Below, in pieces: positions 54,058 to 64,000 of a DNA stretch of 64,000 nt. A model generated the notes under the pieces. It was given only the letters and a program-made list of their open reading frames with translations, had not been told where the DNA came from and ran no database searches. The stretch comes from Diploptera punctata (Eukaryota > Arthropoda > Insecta > Blattodea > Blaberidae). The position numbers and the translations under genes were made by a program. Each line of letters opens with the position of its first letter. The first letter of the stretch is position 1. The DNA lies in contig JASPKZ010000425.1 in NCBI GenBank assembly GCA_030220185.1, positions 397,501-461,500 on the forward strand, written 5' to 3'.

Positions 54058-56075
54058 CATAATATTTCTATATATTCACTTAGGAAAATCTTTACGTAAA
54101 AAGTTGTAAGCATTTCGAGGCATTCTGTATGTCTCCATGATTCTAAGCGCCTCTCGTAACTATGGTCACTAAAGAGGAAACTACGACCCCCCCCCTATAT
54201 TTCCCATTTTCTTGGTTCTTATGTTGCATTTGAACACCACGCACTTTTTCCCCCAATTCATAATATTTCTATATATTCACTTAGGAAAATCTTTACGTAA
54301 AAAGTTGTAAGCATTTCGAGGCATTCTGTATGTCTCCATGATTCTAAGCGCTTCTCGTAACTATGGTCACTAAAGAGGAAGCTACGACCCCTCCCCCAAT
54401 ATTTCCCATTTTCTTGGTTCTTATGTTGCATTTGAACACCACGCACTTTTTCCCCCAATTCATAATATTTCTATATATTCACTTAGGAAAATCTTTACGT
54501 AAAAAGTTGTAAGCATTTCGAGGCATTCTGTATGTCTCCATGATTCTAAGCGCCTCTCGTAACTATGGTCACTAAAAAGGAAGCTACGACCCCCTCCCCC
54601 CATATTTCCCATTTTCTTGGTTCTTATGTTGCATTTGAACACCACGCACTTTTTCCCCCAATTCTTAATATTTCTATATATTCACTTAGGAAAATCTTTA
54701 CGTAAAAAGTTGTAAGCATTTCGAGGCATTCTGATTGTCTCCATGATTCTAAGCGCCTCTCGTAACTATGGTCACTAAAGAGGAAGCTACGACCCTCCCC
54801 CCATATTTCCCATTTTCTTGGTTCTTATGTTGCATTTGAACACCACGCACTTTTTCCCCCAATTCATAATATTTCTATATATTCACTTAGGAAAATCTTT
54901 ACGTAAAAAGTTGTAAGCATTTCGACGCATTCTGTAGGTCTCCATGATTCTAAGCGCCTCTCGTAACTATGGTCACTAAAGAGGAAGCTACGACCCCCTC
55001 CCCCCATATTTCCCATTTTCTTGGTTCTTATGTTGCATTTGAACACCACGCACTTTTTCCCCCAATTCATAATATTTCTATATATTCACTTAGGAAAATC
55101 TTTACGTAAAAAGTTGTAAGCATTTCGAGGCATTCTGTATGTCTCCATGATTCTAAGCGCCTCTCGTAACTATGGTCACTAAAGAGGAAGCTACGACCCC
55201 CTCCCCCCATATTTCCCATTTTCTTGGTTCTTATGTTGCATTTGAACACCACGCACTTTTTCCCCCAATTCATAATATTTCTATATTCACTTAGGAAAAT
55301 CTTTACGTAAAAAGTTGTAAGCATTTCGAGGCATTCTGTATGTCTCCATGATTCTAAGCGCCTCTCGTAACTATGGTCACTAAAGAGGAAACTACGACCC
55401 CCCCCCCCATATTTCCCATTTCTTGGTTCTTATGTTGCATTTGAACACCACGCACTTTTTCCCCCAATTCATAATATTTCTATATATTCACTTAGGAAAA
55501 TCTTTACGTAAAAAGTTGTAAGCATTTCGAGGCATTCTGTATGTCTCCATGATTCTAAGCGCCTCTCGTAACTATGGTCACTAAAGAGGAAACTACGACC
55601 CCCCCCCCCATATTTCCCATTTTCTTGGTTCTTATGTTGCATTTGAACACCACGCACTTTTTCCCCCAATTCATAATATTTCTATATATTCACTTAGGAA
55701 AATCTTTACGTAAAAAGTTGTAAGCATTTCGAGGCATTCTGTATGTCTCCATGATTCTAAGCGCCTCTCGTAACTATGGTCACTAAAGAGGAAACTACGA
55801 CCCCCCCCCATATTTCCCATTTTCTTGGTTCTTATGTTGCATTTGAACACCACGCACTTTTCCCCCAATTCATAATATTTCTATATATTCACTTAGGAAA
55901 ATCTTTACGTAAAAAGTTGTAAGCATTTCGAGGCATTCTGTATGTCTCCATGATTCTAAGCGCCTCTCGTAACTATGGTCACTAAAGAGGAAACTACGAC
56001 CCCCCTCCATATTTCCCATTTTCTTGGTTCTTATGTTGCATTTGTACACCACGCACTTTTTCCCCCAATTCTAAA
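54058..56075. repeat. tandem array, ten units of 199-203 bp, in the fry intron
   Basis: Unit starts (CATAATATTTCTATATATTC) fall at 54058, 54259, 54461, 54664, 54865, 55068, 55271, 55470, 55672 and 55871. Length differences come mainly from a poly-C tract (GACCCCCC...) and a CTATATA repeat. Minus-strand frames of 60-85 codons repeat in every unit but stop once per unit, so they are not genes. Confidence 0.97.
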
Positions 56076-56384
56076 TATGCCAGAAATAAGATTGCTTGGT
56101 TAAGTCATGTCCATTATGGCATACCGCCTTTAAAAAATAACTCGCTTTGGTTCAGCATTTTAAAACATTTTAATTTGAATCTGTACTCTACGAATAAAAT
56201 AATTCTCTATGTCCATCTTACTCTTAGATGCCGTGTAAAAATGGAATCCAAACCCAGTAGCGTTTACAGAGACGTATATTAAATTTATGCAACTAACTTT
56301 GATATACCAGTGCTTCTCAGGGCCAAATCGTACGAGAATGTAATTACATTAATTTATCTTCTATTATATTCTATAGGATTCTGC

Positions 56385-56685
56385 CCGAGGGCAGGTCTTT
56401 CACTGCAACCATAGCATTTTCATGCTATCCTTTGCAGCTTTACTAGGGAATTATAGGTGTGGTAGCTTCCCAACGTATAATTTAACCCTGGTGAAGTGGA
56501 AGAGAAGACCTTACGGTCTTAACTCCATCAAGTAAAATAAATAAATAAAATTGCTTTCCACACAGGTGAATGATGATGATAATGATGATGGCCGGATGAT
56601 CTTTGGAGACCGTTGGGCCTTAAGCTTCATGACATTTTGTTTTTTCAGGTGAGGAAAAACCCGAAAAAGTCCTGACCCCAGAGTC
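56385..56685 (-). mobile_element. SINE1 copy with an 80-bp insertion
   Basis: Tail TTCTGCCCGAGGGCAGGTCT on the plus strand. 56472-56551 (GAAGACCTTACGGTCTTAAC...(AAAT)n) is foreign and resembles a LINE 3' end. The head beyond about 56685 is missing. Confidence 0.82.
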
Positions 56686-56771
56686 TTAATATGTTTAACA
56701 GAAAAACTCATTCCACGATAAATATATACACTTAGACAATTACAACATCGACTTTTAAGGTGTCGAAATTA

Positions 56772-56978
<207 letters not shown>

Positions 56979-57322
56979 TTATCTTACAAAAGAAACAAAA
57001 GCGACAATGTCAATGGTAAATGAAATATTTCTTATTGCCTGTGTTCGAAAACTTTACATTTATAATGACAATATAAATTATACCGACAGACAATATAGGC
57101 CACCTATATATTATAATCTAAGGAATAATAATTCTGAATGGAAAGCAGAGACAAATTAACATAAAGGAATAGTTGGCTCAAGCGTTTCAGATTCGTTTTC
57201 GGGAAGTTTCCGGTTCAAATACCCGTTGTGACAATATAGGCCTATATTTTTTCTGGTTATCCTCAGTCATCAAGAAAAATACTGGCTATGAATTTCATTA
57301 CCCTGAACTAGAGTGCATCTTA

Positions 57323-58135
57323 CTTACTTACTCACTGGCACTATCGGACCCGTAGGTTCATGGCCGCGCGGACATAACCTCTCCATACATCCCTATCCTG
57401 AGCTAATGCCTTCCAATCATTCCCTGTATAATCCACTTCCCTCAAATCATAGTTAATGTTGTTCTCCCACCTCATTCTTGGTCTACCAACTGGGCGTTTT
57501 CCCTCTGGCTTTCCTACAAGAAGCTTCCTCGCACGTCTTTCTTTCCCCATACGCGCAACACGTCCTGTCCAACGCACTCTACAATACTTAATTGTTCATA
57601 TTATATTTTGCTTCCTATAAAGACCATGTAGTTCATTGTTATGTAGTCTTCTCCATTCACCTGTCTGTTCATCTCTCTTTGGTCCAAAAATGTTCGTAAG
57701 AACTTTATTCTCAAAAAACTCGTAATCTCATTTCCTCCCTTAAAGTAAGAGTCCATGTTTCGCACCCATATAATATAACTGGTAGAATAATAGTTTTATA
57801 TATTTTCAATTTAACGTTTTTTTGAAAGGAGTTGGGACATCAAAAGTCTCTGCAATGCATAATAGCACGCATTTCTAAAATTGAGGCTATGTTTAATTTC
57901 TTTGTGCATCTCATTCCCATTTGTGATTATTGTTCTTAGGTATTTGAATTCAGCCACATCCTCAAAATTTCCATCATTTGTCATTAGCTGTCCATTTCCA
58001 TTAGATAATGCATTTCTACGTGTGACCATATATTTTGTTTTATTGATATTTATTTCCAGTCCTAATTTCTTAGTGTTATTCAATAGTGTGTGCGTTTGTC
58101 CTTTAGTACCTCCTCGCTATCGTGCTTCTAGACTC
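57323..58135 (-). pseudogene. LINE-A 3' half, broken
   Basis: On the minus strand, KKLGLEININKTKYMVTRRN and VAEFKYLRTIITNGNEMHKE are followed after a frameshift near 57825 by the C-terminal part RWTGRVARMGKERRARKLLV, GKPEGKRPVGRPRMRWENN and AMNLRVR. The 3' terminus with CACTATCGGACCCG is at 57337. It is homologous to 18421-19292. It lies upstream of the fry exon at 56823, so it is probably in the preceding fry intron. Confidence 0.9.
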
Positions 58136-58361
58136 CCATATATCGAAATCATTCCATCATGATTAAAACTTCATGGTCTCAGTCAAATTAAAGTTGTGCG
58201 GTACGTCAAAGTATGACAAATACAGAAACAGAGACACAAACCCACTCGATAAAACCGTAAGACTCTTGAAGCGATATGACTACATTATGGTAAAATGTTT
58301 ATAAGTAAGAATGAAATAAAAAGCAGAAATGACTATATTACAAATTTATTATTAGCAAAAG

Positions 58362-58710
58362 GGCAGGAAGAATTTCAAGAGAAAAAATTAGGAACTCAGT
58401 TATAAGGGAGAGAATGAAGGTTGAAGACACTATTTTAGATTATATTAAAACTCAGCAAATAAGATGGTACGGACATTTCCAGCGAATGGAAGACGATCGG
58501 CTACCAAAATCTGTTTTGGAATGAAAACCTGAGGGAAGACGAGGCAGAGGAAGACCTAACACCTCCTGGATTCAGGGAATATGTTTATACACGAAGGAGA
58601 AACATCTACATCCAGGAGATTGGATGGACCGACAAAATTGGCTATTAGGAATCGGACGATGTCAAAGACATTAATCAACAGATGATCTATCTATCTATCT
58701 ATCTATCTAT
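58362..58710 (+). pseudogene. LINE-E 3' end with 15-bp target duplication
   Basis: TATTATTAGCAAAAG flanks it at 58347-58361 and 58708-58722. The body encodes KIRNSVIRERMKVEDTILDY, QQIRWYGHFQRMEDDRLPKS and then a TGA where Trp is expected. It ends in (CTAT)n. It is a clean 5'-truncated retroposed copy of the family at 27717-28068. Confidence 0.9.
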
Positions 58711-58795
58711 TATTAGCAAAAGACCATGAGACCTTAACACCTATTATGATATTTGCCTATCGAACATTAACAGGAAATTTATAATTATACTAGAC

Positions 58796-58955
58796 CCGAA
58801 AACCAGAGGTAAAGCGACCAGTAGATAGATCAACAATGAGGTAGGAGAATATCTCACTGGTACTGTTGAACCCGTAGGTACAAGACAGCGCGGATATAAG
58901 CTTTTCATACATCCCTATCCCGATATGTTTTCAAATAATAACATTTCTTTTTTTT
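58796..58955. repeat. two LINE-A fragments joined head to head
   Basis: 58796-58852 is plus strand (AAACCAGAGGTAAAGCGACC). 58853-58955 is minus strand (CACTGGTACTGTTGAACCCG). The two orientations meet without a spacer, perhaps a twin-priming or nested event. Confidence 0.6.
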
Positions 58956-58967
58956 TAAGTATAATCT

Positions 58968-59345
58968 ACAACCGGCCTCGGTGGATTAGTGGTTATGCTA
59001 CTTCCCTCTAGTCCCGGGGGTCGCGGGTTCAAACCCGGCCGGGGTCGATGGATTTTTCTAGGATGGAAAAATCCAAGGAGCAAGTCCTCCGGGAGGGACT
59101 TTAAGCCGTGGGTCCCGATTTTCAGGCTCGTAAAATATCCTTAAGCCTGAATGAAAAGGCCTCTAAGCAAAATTTACCGAATTTTCCCGTCCTAGTACTA
59201 CCTTGGTTTCCTAGATGTCAGTATGAGGTGGAACGCTGACCACGGACCACGTAAAATGACATCTATACGAAAACAAGTGTAACTAAATTAGTATGGTTCA
59301 AATTCTTCCCTGTAGCGGGAGAGCGCCTAAATCTCTGTTAAGGAA
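58968..59345 (+). mobile_element. SINE3 copy, most complete
   Basis: A tRNA-like head (GGCCTCGGTGGATTAGTGGT...GGGTTCAAACCCGGCC) is followed by GGGTCGATGGATTTTTCTAG, CTCCGGGAGGGACTTTAAGC and the long 3' body. Confidence 0.78.
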
Positions 59346-59384
59346 AACATGGGCTTACAAGATACAAGAAGATAATATACAATG

Positions 59385-59560
59385 ACGACAAACCAGGAGG
59401 AAGTGCAATGTGTTTTATGGTACCATGAGACACGGTGGCACAATTTGAGGGAAGTACATTACACAGGGGATGATTCCAAAAACATTAGCTTAGGGCGGGC
59501 ATGTGCAGAAAGCCTATGTCTGCGTGGCTGTGAACCTATGGGTTCGATAGACCAATTTTT
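59385..59560 (+). repeat. degraded LINE-A 3' end
   Basis: LREVHYTGDDSKN codons and CCTATGGGTTCGATAGACCA mark an old copy of the LINE-A terminus. Confidence 0.65.
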
Positions 59561-59689
59561 CTATAAAGTTTTACAGTGATGAAAAAAAAAATGGTGTACC
59601 TCGCGAACAGAACTACTGTATGGCGAGAAATTGAATATCGCTTAGATGTTTTTGGTCGATGTGACTAATTTCTTATACTTACCAATATT

Positions 59690-59960
59690 GTTGTTACTGG
59701 AAGTAAGTCAACGTTCCCACATCTAACCTGGTTGCTATGCAAACAAAAGAAATCGTAATGCTGATATGGACTCAAAAAGCACACGTTCGTTAAGTAAAAT
59801 AAAACATTTCTTGAATGTTTTGTACACTAACTCGTACCTTTCTTTAGACTTTTCCGGAATTAATGCAGAACATCCCATTCTTCAGGCTTCTTCAATTTTT
59901 CTATCATCTACCATGACTCCTTCCATAATAAAATTATCAAACAGATTCTAATCACGGTAC
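59690..59960 (+). repeat. unclassified repeat, pair with 2190-2410
   Basis: See 2190-2410. The downstream CATCCCATTCTTCAGGCTTC stretch is only loosely matched. No gene seen. Confidence 0.45.
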
Positions 59961-60128
59961 TACATATAAAAATGTATCCACAGCCAACAATCCTTGCTTA
60001 TAATAAAACAAATGAAAAGCTACATAGCAACGATCACCAAACGTTTCTTTCTCATAGAAGTAATTTACATCCAACCAATATTTTAATTCATTTATTACTA
60101 TATTTAATAAAAATAGTCACATCGATCA

Positions 60129-60272
60129 AAAAATAGTATGCAATACACATGAGGCAAGCACGTAGCAGATCTCGAAAATTGAAAACTGGGCGCAAGCGCC
60201 TCGTTTTATTCAATTTTTTTTTTCTCGATCAGTAACAAGTGCTTACCTCACTTGTATCGCAATATACTATTT
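60129..60272. repeat. fold-back element, arms about 33-40 bp
   Basis: AAATAGTATGCAATACACAT, GAGGCAAGCAC pairs with GTGCTTACCTCACTTGTATC, GCAATATACTATTT. Its end motif resembles R7 (AATAGTATATTACGA). Confidence 0.75.
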
Positions 60273-60851
60273 GCGGGCGACAAGAGATGCACATGAGAAG
60301 TACACTGACATTGCTTTACAAACGTTGTGAGTTTGTCTTTCATCTGCCACAAACCACACAACTCTAACTTGTATAGTTTTCATCTCATAGCAAGTTGTAA
60401 TGTTCGAAAGATTTTATGGACACGGTGTACTTCCGCTAAAAAATATGCGATTATAAAAAAGAATACATAGGCCTAATATTGCGATGATTTTTAAAACCGC
60501 CATAAGAATCTCTTAACACATACAGTTAAAAATGTATAATCTAATATATGCTGTTTCAGATAAAATATGTTAGATTTTTTATGATAAATCGATACTGCGT
60601 CTAGATTAAGATTAAGTTACCAAAAATATGTCACATAGGAAATGCGTAAATTAAGTAAATTCCAACAAGTAGAATGTATGGTCTGATCTTGCTGGTTTAG
60701 GGAATTTATCGCTTTTTTGTTAACTAAATAAGCATCCACAGAAAAAAACTTTGGCGGCTCCTAGAGGAATTTTTAAAGTACGATTTTCAGGTAAACCCAC
60801 ACTCTTTAAAGTCAGATTTTGCTGATTTTCGGAGAATACCTTTTTTGTTAC

Positions 60852-61268
60852 TTTGGAGCTTGTAAGTATTTTGAAGTGTCCCCTGAGTACGCTACTAACA
60901 ATGGCAATGCCTATTATTACTTATGGATCCGAAACATGGACAGTGACAACACAACAATCTGCCAGAATACAAGCTGCTGGTATGAAATTCCTGAGACCAA
61001 TAGCACGATATCAAAGAACAGACAAAAAACACAACACAGAAATAACACAACAATTAAAAGTAGAGGAATTAAACACAACAATAGTGAAATACATAACAAA
61101 CTGGAAAGAACACTTAGCAAGGATGACTGAAAATAGAATACCAAAAGCATCATACAGCTATTCACCACGAGGAAGAAGTCTGGGAAGACCAAAGAAAAGA
61201 TGGAAAAGCAGCAATTTGGAGCCGCGGAACAGGCTAGCATAAGCCTAAACCTTGACGAAGAAGAAGAA
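60852..61268 (+). pseudogene. LINE-C 3' end with target duplication
   Basis: The frame reads PIITYGSETWTVTTQQSARI, KEHLARMTENRIPKASYSYS and RGRSLGRPKKRWKSSNLEPR, ending LA. The tail is (GAA)n. GAATACCTTTTTT occurs at about 60834-60846 and again at about 61267, consistent with a target duplication that includes the poly-T run. Confidence 0.85.
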
Positions 61269-61906
61269 TACCTTTTTTTTTGTTTTAGGCCTATTCCAAT
61301 GTCATATCGTGAGTTTCATTGCGAAAACCCGAAAATTTGAGCCGCTAGAGCAATTTTTTAAATTTTCATTTTGGATGGAACCCCATTTTTAATTCCGATT
61401 TTGATAGTTAACGAAATCGACTTTAGGTTTCTTAATTTATTGTTATAGGCCTACAGCTAATTTGGTTTTGAAATAAAAACAGCTGCAGGAGCGTTTGCAC
61501 ATATATATGTATATAAGGGATTCAGCTTATATATCATCAATGTTTCCAATATCGCCTTCTATTGATTTTCGTTGAAGAGCGCAGCTATCTACTAAAACTT
61601 TCAGAACTTGATAGACATCACATGTAACTATTCTGTCTTCTGCTGTGTGTCACTTAATTGAACTCTAGATATATCGGAAAAATATTTACATTCTTCAAGT
61701 TTCAAGGAAATTCCAATTAATTTATTACTAGCTGGCCCGGCGAACGTCGTATCGCCTTTAAATATTTTTACGTTAATTTTTCCGATGTTTTAATAGTTAT
61801 CTGCAATTCGGGGCGAAAAAATCCAACAAATCAAAGATCATAAAAATTGGTCCAGCCGTTCTTGAGTTATAAATAGTGTAACTAATCCGACTTTGTTATA
61901 TGTATG

Positions 61907-61947
<41 letters not shown>

Positions 61948-61969
61948 TCCCGGCCACGCGTTGCTGTGG

Positions 61970-62380
61970 CTAAGGTATATACGTTAAATGATATTGTAGT
62001 AAACTAAGTGAGAAATCTAAATCAGAAAGTTTTTGTTTTACACAATTTTTGAGTTCTGGTACGTTAACTACACACGGTATAAATATGGGTGGTGGTTTAT
62101 GTGGAAGTGGTTTTGTTGATTGAGATGAATTTATGTTGCCTGCATTCTCAGTATCATCCATAAGTGTATCATAAGGATTATATACATTTATTGATGGAAT
62201 ATTTTGAGGAGGCTTGCTGATTTCATTATACTTTCGTTTTTTTCTACGAACTTGTTGGCAGTTTGGATTCTCATCATCATCAAGAAGTCTCTGTATAGTA
62301 ATATCATCTTGTGATATATTATAGTAATCTTGTTTTTCATTTAATTGAGGCATGGAGGTTGTTTCTGTAATATTAGGCAT
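61970..62380 (-). pseudogene. gag-like ORF fragment of a retroelement (tentative)
   Basis: The minus frame opens MPNITETTSMPQLNEKQDYY. It has a basic stretch RRKKRKYNEISKPPQNIPS and ends KPPPIFIPCVVNVPELKNCV. The last motif resembles the PPPIFI(xG)V region before the zinc knuckles in gag-like proteins of some non-LTR elements. No CCHC knuckles follow; the frame ends at 61970. Part of it is duplicated at 63022-62687. Confidence 0.5.
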
Positions 62381-63255
62381 ATTATTTTAACCAACAGACT
62401 TACTTACAGTTATGTTATTCCGTTCCTTAGGACCTTCATATGTTTTTAAATTTACGTTCTTCTTAAATGTAAGATTTATGTCACAAACCAATTTGCGGAA
62501 ATTCACTTGATATCTTATCATTTATGGTCTCTAGAACTGATTCACCATATTGGTCAATGTCCCTTCTCAGTCCAGTTAAATTTAAATTAAGTTGCTGTCT
62601 TTCAGCCAGATTACTTAAAACTAATACTTACACACGAAATTAATATTATTATCAATATATTGAAAATAAAATAAACACAAACACACTTAAATTATGAAAT
62701 AATCAATATTTGTAATTCCCCTGAAATTCGCGGTTGCAACAAAAATCACAGCCACCTGGTTAAATAATAACTGTATAGTAATATCATCTTGTGATATATT
62801 ATAATCATCTTGTTTTTCATTTAATTGAGGCATGGAGATTGTTTCTGTAATATTAGGCGTATTATTATAACTAACAGACTTACTTACAGTTCTGTTATTC
62901 CGTTCCTTAGGACCTTCATATGTTTTTAAATTGACATTCTTCTTAAATGTAAGATTTATTTCACATAGGCCTATACCAATTTGCGGAAATTCACTTGATA
63001 TCTTATCATTCATGATCTCCACAACTGATTCGGCATATTGTTCAATGTCCCTTCTCGGTCCAGTTACATTTAAATTAAGTTGATGTCTTTCAGCCAGATT
63101 ACTTAAATCTAATACTTACACTAGAAATTAATATTATTATCAATATATTGAAAATAAAATAAACACTGAACACACTTAAATCATGAAATAATCAATATTT
63201 GTAATTCAATTGAAATTCGCGGTTGCAACAAAAAGCACAGCCACCTGGTTAAATA
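62291..63255. repeat. tandem duplication, two units of about 480 bp
   Basis: CTGTATAGTAATATCATCTT begins both 62291 and 62771. The copies stay aligned to GCACAGCCACCTGGTTAAAT (63255), with substitutions throughout. It duplicates the 5' part of the minus-strand frame at 62380. Confidence 0.93.
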
Positions 63256-63499
63256 CACCGTCATCTGTTAGATCGTGTGGAACTCACAGATAATTATAGC
63301 TCTTTGTTAAATAATAAACAAATAATTTGCAATAAAAATAATGCGACTATAAATTTAGTATAAACAACCGTAGGTCTCAAGATGGATCAAACAGCACACA
63401 GTGTGCAAAATTTTATTAAAATCGGTTCAGTAGTTTAGGATTCCATCGCGGACAAACAACGTGACACGTAATTTTTATATATTAAGATATTACAAGAGT

Positions 63500-63847
63500 C
63501 CACCGCTGTGGTCTCGAAGTAGCGTGCTGCCTTGTCACGCAGCGGGCCCGGGTTCGATCCCCGGCCGGGGCAGTTTTTCTGGGTGAGGTTTTTATCGGGG
63601 TTTTCCTCACCTGTAAGACAAATGTCAGGAAAACTTTAAGGCCCAAACGGTCCCCGAAATCATATGGGCATCATCATGTTTATCATTATCATCACCATCA
63701 TCCTTCACCGGTGTGGAAAGCAACGGTAAGCTACCACACCTACACAATTCCCTAGTAAAGCTGTAAGCATAGCATGAAAATCCTATGATTGCATTGAAGG
63801 ACCTGCATTCGGGCAGAATTACTATGGATCGATCGATGGATGGATGT
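63500..63847 (+). mobile_element. SINE1 copy, tail type a, with 13-bp target duplication
   Basis: ATATTACAAGAGT occurs at 63487-63499 and 63848-63860. It sits at the 3' edge of the element at 61733-63487. Confidence 0.95.
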
Positions 63848-64000
63848 ATATTACAAGAGTACATAATGCTATTATTTTTAAATAATATGCACGGAATACA
63901 ATAAATATCGGACAATACTCCCGTATAAAATTTACTTTGTTAATTTCATTTGTACCGAGTAAGGAAGAAGCCATATTTGAGAATATTTCTGTTCCTAATA

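Larger units (their letters stand above)
61733..63487. mobile_element. unclassified transposable element, ends recognisable
   Basis: It starts CTAGCTGGCCCGGCGAACGT and contains a GGTCCAGCCGTTCTTGAGTT motif. A second end motif, ATCGGTTCAGTAGTTTAGGA and CAAACAACGTGACACG...TATATTAAGAT, lies at 63420-63487. Such motifs flank many insect repeats. The 480-bp tandem duplication and the gag-like fragment lie between them. A (TA)n at 61914-61944 splits the left part. Confidence 0.45.

Noticed and set aside
54258..56052. Repeated 60-85-codon minus-strand frames (MGEKVRGVQMQHKNQENGKY type) that look like a gene family
   Set aside because: They are one frame of the ~201-bp tandem unit, stop once per unit and shift with poly-C length.
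57173..57250. tRNA-like line GGTTCAAATACCC near the fry exon
   Set aside because: Stems do not pair; at most an old SINE head.

Overview
This window is a stretch of a large, repeat-rich animal nuclear genome, most likely an insect. Two exons on the minus strand match the insect Furry protein closely. I think a cockroach or relative (Blattodea) is most likely, because the tRNA-derived SINEs and LINE 3' ends resemble ones I associate with Periplaneta; that is recollection, not a search. There are no bacterial genes, operons, CRISPR arrays or rRNA genes.

Host genes. (1) fry (furry), minus strand: two consecutive internal exons at 56823-56956 and 48742-48846, separated by an 8-kb intron. Splice sites and phases agree. 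No other fry exon was seen in the window. (2) An unidentified multi-exon gene on the plus strand, about 25.6-34.7 kb. Exons at 25595-25753, 29449-29661 (3' limit unclear), about 32379-32517 and 34441-34623 (stop codon) are followed by AATAAA signals. If the fry exons downstream of 48742 lie beyond the window start, this gene is nested in a fry intron on the opposite strand.

Everything else recognisable is mobile DNA, old and new, often nested. SINE1 is tRNA-derived with two alternative tails. SINE2 to SINE4 are further families with tRNA-like heads or clear repetition. LINE-A is the commonest LINE and ends ...GGTTCGATAGTGCCAGTGAGT. Other LINE fragments are labelled B to G. There are Penelope-like element (PLE) pieces with a GIY-YIG domain. 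DNA transposons include two Tc1-like elements with both ends present (5648-7203 and 25984-27608), three mariner-like relics, a hAT element with 8-bp target duplications (37957-39498), two pogo/Tigger-like elements, and several fold-back or MITE-like families. One solo LTR candidate lies at 28075-28581.

Tandem arrays: seven 143-bp monomers, each with a TATA box (44359-45359); ten units of about 201 bp inside the fry intron (54058-56075); and a 480-bp duplication at 62.3-63.3 kb. (TA)n, (AAT)n, (CTAT)n and similar microsatellites often sit at LINE tails.

The most unusual structure is a 355-bp insertion at 16732-17086. It carries an almost intact tRNA-like sequence and a perfect 44-bp hairpin, has an 11-bp target duplication, and sits inside a PLE that is also split by a LINE insertion. 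I found no new multi-gene system; the novelty is in repeat architecture. SINE/LINE/R labels are names used only in this annotation.
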